From positions 40,432,384 to 40,496,383 of the forward strand of contig CM044874.1 in assembly GCA_024500155.1 (NCBI GenBank): a stretch of DNA of 64,000 nt, written 5' to 3'. Below the pieces are notes generated by a model. The model searched no databases and had not been told where the DNA came from. It saw only the letters and a program-made list of their open reading frames with translations. Below, piece after piece: positions 56,596-64,000 of the stretch (the stretch's first letter is position 1; every line of letters starts with the position of its first letter). Made by a program: the position numbers and the translations under genes. The DNA is from Chenopodium formosanum (taxonomy: Eukaryota > Streptophyta > Magnoliopsida > Caryophyllales > Amaranthaceae).

Positions 56596-57301
56596 TTACA
56601 TTAAGCAGTTTGTAAACAGTCAGTTTATAAGTAGCTTGGTTTATAAATCATTTGGTTTATAAGCGGTTTGGTTTGTAAACGGGTCGGTTTGTAAACAATA
56701 CGATGAAAACGGGTTGCGGTATGATACAATTTCGATTTAAACAATTATTTACTTTTTAACACTGTTCAAATGGTTTTGGGTTAAAAACGATTCATTTTTC
56801 GGTTAGATTCTATTTCAATTCGGTGTGTAACGAGTTCGGTTCTTATATAGTTTAACATTATTCGGAGCGGTTCAATTTCAGATTTATCATAATATGATTC
56901 AAGTCAGTCTTTGATTTCAAACCATCGGTTTTAAATCAGTTCGGTTCTCATTTGGGACTGTCAATTTTGAATAATTAACAGTTTCGGTTTGAAATTTGAC
57001 AATTAATAGTGTAAACTTTTTTAGAAAAATACATAAGAAACAAAGTTGTATCATAATGGAACTTATTTAATAAAATTAGATACCACTAATTTTTGCGACT
57101 TACCAACCTAATAATAAAATTGCTCTTTAAATGGAATATTTATTCATGTTTCAAAAAATAAAATAAAAATAAAAATAAAAAAATTGCTTTATTCACATGT
57201 TTTACATTGCTTATATCTTCTATTAACTTATGAAAACAAATATTACGGCAGATTACGTAATTATTGATTTGTCACGATATAATTTACTTAATTGAGGAGT
57301 A
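56596..57301. repeat. Region of GGTTTGTAAAC-type short repeats
   Basis: 56608-56700 holds about six units such as GGTTTATAAGC and GGTTTGTAAAC. 56810-56990 has scattered CGGTTC / TTCGGTT motifs like hAT subterminal repeats, but no TIR or TSD could be fixed. It may be a decayed hAT relative. Confidence 0.35.
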
Positions 57302-57309
57302 ATTTTAAG

Positions 57310-58101
57310 TGGAGCTGTCAAAAATTGACCCGACCCAAGAACCCAACTTGAACTGATAATGATCTGAACCTGATCTGTACCCGAGCAATGGGGTGAAACT
57401 AGTGACCGTAACCCGACCCGATGTTAACCGATAACTGATTTGATTCAATATTTTATGACCTGAATCCGAACCCGCACCCGAACCGATAGTAACCGTCAAC
57501 CGATTTAATCCGACCCGACAACAATCCGAACCCGAACTAGTACCCGACCCTATTAGAACTGAAAATGTTTATAACCCAACACAACCTGTTATTGAAGCGA
57601 GTCATGGATGGTTTAATAAATTTTATATACTTTTTATTCTTTATTACTTTATATATAGGTGTAATAAAATCTTGATAATGGTCAAACAAATTATGCAGAG
57701 CGTAATTAAATAAATTAACTTGACCACATCGATCGAATTTATTCGAATTGAACTTGAACCAAAACCAAGAATGATCCAACTTTAAGATTATCCGACCAAA
57801 TAATTATCTGACCCAACCTTAACCCGAACCCGAATGTACCATCTATTAACCCGACCAAACCCGACTCAATACTACCCGAACCTAAAATTGAACCCGTTAT
57901 GAATTTGACTCAAATCGGACCCGACCTACACCCGAAAGGATGAACGATCCGGAATAACTTAAATTGAAATTGACCCGACCGGAACCTGAACCTGATCTTA
58001 GGCTAGATTGACTCGACACAACCTGATCTGGATTTGACCCGAGACCTGATTTGATTTGACCTGACCTGAACCCGACTTGAATACGTGAATTGACAGCTCT
58101 A
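57310..58101. mobile_element. Non-autonomous hAT element with ACCCGAAC subterminal repeats
   Basis: 792 bp. Ends TGGAGCTGTCAAAAATTG and reverse complement TAGAGCTGTCAATTCACG. Perfect 8-bp TSD ATTTTAAG (57302-57309, 58102-58109). Both ends carry many GACCCGAACCCG / GACCTGATCTG variants; the centre (57600-57740) lacks them. Confidence 0.88.
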
Positions 58102-58109
58102 ATTTTAAG

Positions 58110-59387
58110 TGTGTATTTTTTAGAGAGCCAAATATACCATAATAGAAAAAATACAAGTTTATCACCTTGATAAATCAACCAAAATTTACGCAAAAACTAA
58201 GTGAAACATCAGAGGCTAGACCAATTGAAATATAGTGTAGGATGGTGGAAGCATATGATATCCATGTGAATTGAGCAGCTTTACTCGACCAACTTTAGGC
58301 CCTCAATTTCGTATCACGAAAGGTATCTCTTAATATGAAACGCAAGCTCTCTTAACCACACGCATTTTTGGCTAAGCCAGATAATTTCAGTTGCACAAAT
58401 TTGCTCAAACTATAGATACAACTTTACTGCATAATCCTATCATGTAAAATGTACCTTTACATCTTCGCTAATAATGTGAGCATATTGAAAGTTAATCAAA
58501 ACCTAAAGAATTTATTCATATCCCCTCTAACAATTTGACTTTAAGATTTTATGCATAGATACATATTTACTACTGTCCTATTATCTTCATCTGATTTTTT
58601 GTTAAATTAAAATTATTTTTGCTAAAATTCAATTGTTTTCTTACAAACATTTATTCTTTTACTTAATTGTTACTTTAGGTCAAAAGTGTGCATTCACAAG
58701 TGTGTCAATTAAATTATTAGAATATATAAGAAGAGCAAATTTAAGTTTATCAGAATGAGAAACAAGTTTTGTTTATCAAGGGGTTTTGATGTACTTTCAT
58801 CTGAAAATTTAAGAGCAAAATTGACATTTTCTGTAAACATGAATTTGACGACGTGAACACATAATTGAACATTTTCTCTCTCTTCTGGTTATTCTAAACA
58901 CTTTCTCTCTCCTCCTTTAATTTTCTCTCTCATGTTCTTTTAGAAAGAAAAAAATTTTCTCTCTCCTATAAATTTAAAGCTGGACATTGGTCTCCTCTGT
59001 CACAAAATTAAGGTCGGAGCACTCACCATTGATGCTGGGCAATTAAAATTCACTAAATTTGGGCAGGAGGATGTAACCCTTTCCTCTTTTCACCTTTAAT
59101 TTTTCAACTGGGGTTTTCGTTTTCGCCAAAATTGTGGTGGTGACATGGTGTTCACGAGCAAGAAAGCATGAAGAAGTTGGAGGATGAAGAAGATGGAGGA
59201 ATGAAGGATGAAGAAGATGGAGGAATGAAGAAGCAAAGGACAAAAAATATTGAAAAAATACCAATCTGAATTTTTGAGAATTCAATACAATTTTATTGTT
59301 CCAGATTCATTTGTTTTCCAGCTGAATTTGTAACAAGATTAATTAGCTCAAATGTAGTCGGAAATCAAATAGTTGAAGAAGAAGTCG
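58110..59387. other. Spacer with CT-rich and short tandem repeats
   Basis: A TCTCTC-rich tract at 58870-58970. A 24-bp unit GATGAAGAAGATGGAGGAAT (+4) occurs twice in tandem at 59184-59231. No convincing gene. Confidence 0.4.
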
Positions 59388-60078
59388 TCCAATCAAGAGA
59401 TCGATCAATGGCGGTGGAAGTTTTAGGGGTGAAAGTTCGGTTTGCGATTTGGATTATAGCCAAAACCAAATCCAATCCGAATTAATTCGGTTTCGGAAAT
59501 CTTAATCCGAATCCAAATCGAATTAAGATTCAATCCAATCCAATCCAAACCGAATTAATTCGGTTTTTCAAATTAGAATCCAATCCAAACCGAAATTTGT
59601 TTCCTTCTTTTGCAACATTCAAATCCGAAACTCGAACTTCACCCTGAAAATTCCTATAATCATTTCTTGTTAACTACATTCTTTGTGAGAGAGTAAGATA
59701 TTGAGAAAGGAGACTTGATAATTAGGTTCTTTTTTAAAGTTTGTATATAAAAGGGCAAAGTGGTTGGATAGTTTGAAAAAGAAAATAGGCTTAAAGTATT
59801 GAGTCGAAATTCGGTTTGTAATTCGGTTTTCGGTTTTTTAAACCCTAAACTGAATCCAATCCGTAATCCATATTTTTTAATTTTTCCAATCCGATCCAAT
59901 CCGAATTCTTATAAAATCCAAACCGAATTACTAATTCGGTTTGGTTTTCGGTTCGGTTCGGTTTTAATCCGAATTACTTTCACCCCTAGGAAGCTTCATC
60001 GTCGACTTCAATGGCGAAGTCCAATCAAGAGATCGATCAATGGCGGTGGAAGCTTCATCGTCGACTTCAATGGCGAAG
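59388..60078 (+). repeat. Tandem duplication of about 58 bp, first copy split by a hAT
   Basis: Unit TCCAATCAAGAGATCGATCA ... ATGGCGGTGGAAGCTTCATC ... ATGGCGAAG. Copy 1 is 59388-59422 plus 59989-60019, with the hAT between; copy 2 is 60020-60078, uninterrupted. Confidence 0.85.
59423..59988. mobile_element. Non-autonomous hAT element with CCGAATT subterminal repeats
   Basis: 566 bp. Ends TAGGGGTGAAAGTTCGG and reverse complement TAGGGGTGAAAGTAATTCGG. 8-bp TSD with one mismatch: GGAAGTTT (59415-59422) and GGAAGCTT (59989-59996). Both ends are full of AATCCGAATT / AACCGAATTAATTCGG motifs. Confidence 0.88.
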
Positions 60079-60165
60079 GAGAGAGAAAATAAGGAGAGTT
60101 TGAAAGAGATGTATACTGCTGATGATGGTCTTCTAGAGTTAACGCCCTCGTTAACTTGGTGTTAA
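60040..60165 (+). CDS. Small open frame, 41 codons, uncertain
   Basis: The ATG in copy 2 of the tandem unit opens MAVEASSSTSMAKERENKES and ends at TAA 60163-60165. No recognised family. The N-terminus looks like an ordinary plant protein start, so it may be a truncated first exon. Chance cannot be excluded. Confidence 0.2.
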   Translation: MAVEASSSTSMAKERENKESLKEMYTADDGLLELTPSLTWC

Positions 60166-60442
60166 TTGTGGTCCATAAGTGCCACCTACCAACTGAGTAG
60201 AAATATATTTTTTTAAGTCATTTCACAGAAAACAAAGCAAAATATTTACTGAATTGCCATTTGATCAACAAATTTCGTTTATCATGTTGATAAACCGGGG
60301 CTCCCTCATATAAGAACAGAGATAGTTTTTCACTTTAACAAGAAGGCAACTAGCTAGGGTAGCATAACATTTACAAAGAAGGGTGATGGACCATAAGTAC
60401 TTGTAATTTTAACTTATAGAGGGTAATAAGTCCTCCATCCAG
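60166..60442. other. Spacer
   Basis: Nothing recognised apart from a short palindrome GTTTATCATGTTGATAAAC at 60268-60286. Confidence 0.3.
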
Positions 60443-60563
60443 AGGTTGAGGGATACCTCAGATGGTTAGAGTTTTCCTACCGATTTCATGAGATCTTGAA
60501 ATCAATTCTCATCATTTGGCCACGTGGCTCTCTATATACAACCAATTTTTTTTTTTTTTTTTT
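60443..60563 (+). mobile_element. tRNA-derived SINE-like sequence with T tail
   Basis: A-box-like TACCTCAGATGGTTAGAG (about 60454) and B-box-like GATCTTGAAATCAATTCTC (60492-60510), about 40 bp apart. A GGCCACGTGGCTC body and a T-run (60546-60563) follow. The right flank is destroyed by the MULE, so no TSD is visible. Confidence 0.5.
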
Positions 60564-60572
60564 AAAAAAAAA

Positions 60573-61767
60573 GGGAAATTCTCTTTGGTGAACTCCAACT
60601 TTCTCATTTTCTAAGTGGTAAACGTTCTTAAATTTTATTATCAATGGTAAACCTAAATTTTTTATATTAAGTCAATTACAACATTAATGATGAATTTTAA
60701 CTAGTTATTTAACCATAGTTAGTTTTTTTTTTTTTTAATACATTTATTTTAGAAATATTTTTTTATCAAACCAAAAAAAAAAAAAGGCAAACCCCACCCA
60801 CAGCCCAGCCCCTTCCCCGTCAGCCACCTTCTCTAACCCACGGTCTGCCACCACGTCCCCCTTCCCCATTCCCGCTGCTCCACCCACCGACCACCATACC
60901 CTCTCCCCATTTTCCCCCCAGCTCGACTCTCACTCCACCCCAAACCTCCCCAAAAACCGCCAACTCCCCTCCCCCAAACTACCCCTCCCTTGTTTTTTGG
61001 CCCCTCAAAACCACTATAAACCATTCGAAACCACTCAGCCACCGTCGACCTCACTAACCACCCCGAAAACCGACTCCCTTCCCCGACGACCCCCCTCCTC
61101 TGTTTGTCGGCCCGAAAACCCTAAACCCAACCCAAAAACACCAAAAAAAAACCAAATTCGTTCATCCAAACCCAGAAATCGGGTTTGGGTTTTCGGTGGT
61201 TTAGGTGGGGTTTAAGGTTTTCAGGCCGCGCCAAAAGCAAAGGGGACTCGTCGGGGAAGAGGGAGGGGATCACCGTTGGTGGGAGGAGAGTGCTCGTGGG
61301 TGGTGTGTTTGCGAATTGAAGGAGGAGCAGCAGTAGAAGCGCTGCTATTTCAATGGTGATGGGGTTTGTGGTTGTTGAATTCGGGGAGGAAAGGGGAGGG
61401 GAAGGCCAGAAATGGGGAGGAGAAGGGAATGGGTGGTCGAATTAGGGTGGGGGTCAGGGGAGGGGGGCCGATTCCGACAGGGTGAAGGTGGTGTTGGGGA
61501 GATTCGTCAGTTTCCAACCACCGGGAGGTGGCTGGGTTGGGGGAGGGGGATGGCAGTGGGTTAGGGAAGGGGTTGGTGTTTTTTTTTTTTTTTTTATTAT
61601 TTTTTATTAATTTTAATATAATTTTTTTTAAAAAAAACTAACTATAGTTAAGGAAATAACACTTATCAATGGTAATCAAAAAGTTAAGTTTACCATTGAT
61701 AATAAAATTTAAGAATGTTTACCACTTAGAAAATGAGAAAGTTGGAGTTCACCAAAGAGAATTTCCC
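60573..61767. mobile_element. Non-autonomous MULE with TIRs of about 85 bp (copy 3)
   Basis: Ends GGGAAATTCTCTTTGGTGAA ... match their reverse complement for about 85 bp with one mismatch. Imperfect A-rich 9-bp flanks (60564-60572, 61768-61776). The interior is C-rich on the left (60780-61140) and G-rich on the right (61190-61570). A different TIR family from copies 1 and 2, but the same interior layout. ORFs inside are composition artefacts. Confidence 0.8.
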
Positions 61768-61776
61768 TAAAAAATA

Positions 61777-63380
61777 AAACATCCATCCTACTTCAACTCC
61801 ACAATCTATCAACGGCTTAATTTAGAACCACTCGAATTAATCCATCCGCAATTCAAGCAGTCCCTGGTTGTCGAAAATATCTACTATTCACAAAATAACT
61901 ACCGTCTCCCCATATATAACACCATACATACCAAACAAAGGGTAAAAGTCCAAAAAAAATATTTGGATTCACTTTCATTTTGTGTGGTATAAAAAGCACA
62001 TCAAATGGAAATTCACCAAAAAGAAAGCTGAGTAGCCAGAATCCAACTAGGTATACTACTAGCAAAAAGCTATTTCAGCCAGTACACTAAAGATAATTCA
62101 GAGTCAAACAGTCGGCTACTAAAAAACATACAAAAGTATTTTTAGCGTAATCTTGAAAAGCCTATGTTATTAAGGAGGCTAAGAATATGTACTCCTAAGG
62201 CCTAGCTAACACACAATTTGGAGCCTAAACCGTCGAATTTGCTGCCGTAATCCATCGTTAGCAAATAATTTAATCGATGTGGACTAGCTAATCAAGGGTA
62301 TAAGTATCTTGCAAACTAAGCAAAAAAGTTCTTAATGTTTGTTTCGTCACTAGGCTTTTCCCTTGAGAGACAAAGGGACTATCTCAGCACGATTTTCTTC
62401 GTCGTGACTTTACAGTAAGCTCGCCATATTATATGCATTATATAGGACTAGCTTTATTATTTTCCATGTACCTTTAATCGGGAAGACAAAGGAGGAATCA
62501 AAAACATCGCTTACACAAGCATTTTTCAAAGCCTCCATCTTCTTCCCGTCATCTCCTTTAAAGCTTTTGACTACATTAAAGTGTCGCCTTTTTTTCCCAC
62601 TGATAATTCAGACGTACCTTTCACATAAGATTAAAGAAAAGTATGTACGAACGCAACACTCCATGAGAATGCAGAGATGTCAGCAGACTGATGATTGGTA
62701 AAATAACAATTCAACAGATAAACATATACCCTGCTGGCCGGTCCTGAGAGAATTTCGGTTCTATAAAAAAAACAAGTAGTGGAATGCAGCAGAAGCTTGA
62801 CTGCAGCTTGATGGACGAATCTGAATATCGTCTATGCCGCATATTACTATAAAATAACATCATTATTTTTAGCATAGTGATAAAGACTAATGTCGTGGAG
62901 CTACCACATTTAGTATAAGCCAATAATCACTCAGAAGAAGTCAAAACTTTGTTTAATCAAGGAACTAAAAGAACAAAGGAATAAACTTCATTTAAAACTG
63001 TTAGACACAAAGTATTCGTTTTACAGCATGCAACTTTCCGCATCCATTAGCGAAAAGCCAGCAGCAACTGACACATGTTTGTGCCAAGATTCAAAATCAA
63101 GAGAGCCACACATTTAATCACCACAAAATCTGTTGACTCACAAAGCCTACAACCACATTTTCTGAGAACGTTTCGAAAAAGAAAAATAAAAAAATAATAA
63201 AAAAAAAAATTAATGCAGCTGTGTCTGATAGATCATATAAACAGCCACCCATATTATTGTATGATATATCAAAACAATTCAACAGAATACAACCATATAG
63301 AGTTCACGAATCACTTACTATATATTATATACCAATGAAGCAAAGATTTGTCTTCAGTAGAAAGTGATTGCCAAGAAAGC
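61777..63380. other. Region downstream of FZL
   Basis: About 1.6 kb without a supportable gene or element. The stretch next to 63380 should include the FZL 3' UTR (minus strand), but I cannot fix a poly(A) site. Confidence 0.4.
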
Positions 63381-63663
63381 TCATGATAAATGTAAATTCT
63401 GAAGTTCAACCTGTAATGTTTGGAGTTTTTTCTCAACAACAGTCAGCTGTTCTCGAGTTTCCAACAACTTGTCTAATCTTTGTTGAGCTGCTTCCTCATA
63501 TGGCTTCCCGACCAAGGATACAAAGTCTTCCATGTTCTTGACAGTGATTGACAGATCCTTCTGCATGGCTTCCACAATTTCTTTTTCTACAACATCTGCA
63601 ATCTTTTTAACGCTATCTAGAACCTTTTGCCTACGAGCTGGAAAATTTGAGATAGCCAACAAA
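63381..63663 (-). CDS. FZL: Last exon of chloroplast FZO-like GTPase (FZL), partial gene
   Basis: The C-terminal exon of a plant fuzzy-onion-like dynamin-family GTPase, which remodels thylakoid and envelope membranes in chloroplasts. Visible: LLAISNFPARRQKVLDSV at the start, EAMQKDLSITVKNMEDFV, GKPYEEAAQQRLDKLLETR and the ending LQVELQNLHLS, then the stop at 63381-63383. It is amphipathic and probably coiled-coil, as is the C-terminal tail of this family. The exon begins after the acceptor TTTTTTGTCAG (63664-63674 on the minus strand), one base before the first full codon. The GTPase domain and earlier exons lie beyond the window. The name rests on recognition of this tail only. Confidence 0.7.
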
Positions 63664-64000
63664 CTGACAAAAAAACGAGGACCTGTTAGCTAAAACCATA
63701 TTAAAAAGCATGAAATTATAAGCATTTTAATGGCAAAGGCTCAAAAGTCCACAGCTTCAATTCCCAAAGTTTAACCAAGTTGACGGATTTGAGACAGTTA
63801 ACATATTGCCTAATTTTAAATCCCCTGATGGAATAGCTACTTGCAGTACACAGTATGACCATATGTGATTTCTCGATTGAGCAGATGAATTAAATAGCAC
63901 CTATTTTGCAATCATCTAAGATCCATAATAATTAAAAGCAAAATCTCAAAACATGTGAAAGCCATGCTAGATTGTAGTCAACTTTTGAATTCATAATGCT
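63664..64000 (-). other. FZL intron (partial)
   Basis: AT-rich sequence without a coding frame, ending in a T-rich tract and CAG at the exon border. Its donor lies outside the window. Confidence 0.6.

Noticed and set aside
58130..60290. Possible large element with GTTTATCA...TGATAAAC ends
   Set aside because: Similar short palindromes occur at 58150, 58750 and 60268, but no consistent TIR alignment or target duplication could be made.
60833..61215. Trp/Gly- and Pro/Thr-rich ORFs
   Set aside because: Same cause, inside MULE copy 3.

Overview
The window is nuclear DNA of a flowering plant, most likely an AT-rich eudicot with much repetitive DNA. The evidence is the mix of Athila, Ogre/Tat, Copia, hAT, MULE, Tourist and Stowaway elements, plus two host genes of plant-specific families. 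I saw nothing bacterial, viral or organellar, and no CRISPR. Only two host loci can be supported. One is a single-exon FANTASTIC FOUR (FAF)-like gene on the minus strand (30267-31247). The other is the last exon of a chloroplast FZO-like dynamin-type GTPase gene (FZL) on the minus strand at the right edge (63381-63663). Nearly everything else is mobile DNA, much of it nested.

Left third (1-26.6 kb): the 3' half of an Athila-type Gypsy element (decayed ORF, long non-coding tract, PPT, 3' LTR) sits inside the 5' LTR of an Ogre/Tat-type element. That element runs from about 5017 to 20369 and carries only a decayed gag, roughly 70-bp tandem repeats in its 3' region, and no pol. Its 3' LTR holds a solo LTR of another Gypsy family, and that solo LTR holds an antisense solo LTR of the Ogre/Tat family itself. 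A second nest follows: a Mutator-like element (MULE) inside an Ogre/Tat solo LTR, inside a hAT element, inside an older related LTR. I could read target-site duplications (TSDs) for each of these nested insertions.

Middle (26.6-43 kb): a Copia element with a large internal deletion, the FAF-like gene with its TATA box and a 28-G run just upstream of the start codon, two non-autonomous hAT elements, a Tourist MITE, and a young full-length Copia element on the minus strand (35323-43019). The two 646-bp LTRs of that Copia differ at only 6 positions by eye, and its 1382-codon reading frame is open.

Right third (43-64 kb): Tourist MITEs (one made almost wholly of a CTGAA-type minisatellite), a Helitron end, two tRNA-derived SINEs, and three tiny poly(T)-GAA insertions flanked by 10-16 bp repeats. 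Beyond these lie a decayed L1-type LINE with zinc-knuckle ORF1, endonuclease, RT and RNase H remnants, two more hAT elements, a long-TIR MULE, and the FZL exon.

I found no convincing new gene system. The leads most worth a second look are the poly(T)-GAA micro-insertions, the fold-back MULEs with C-rich to G-rich interiors, the pol-less Ogre/Tat element with palindromic micro-repeats, and the nested structures that allow insertion order to be read.
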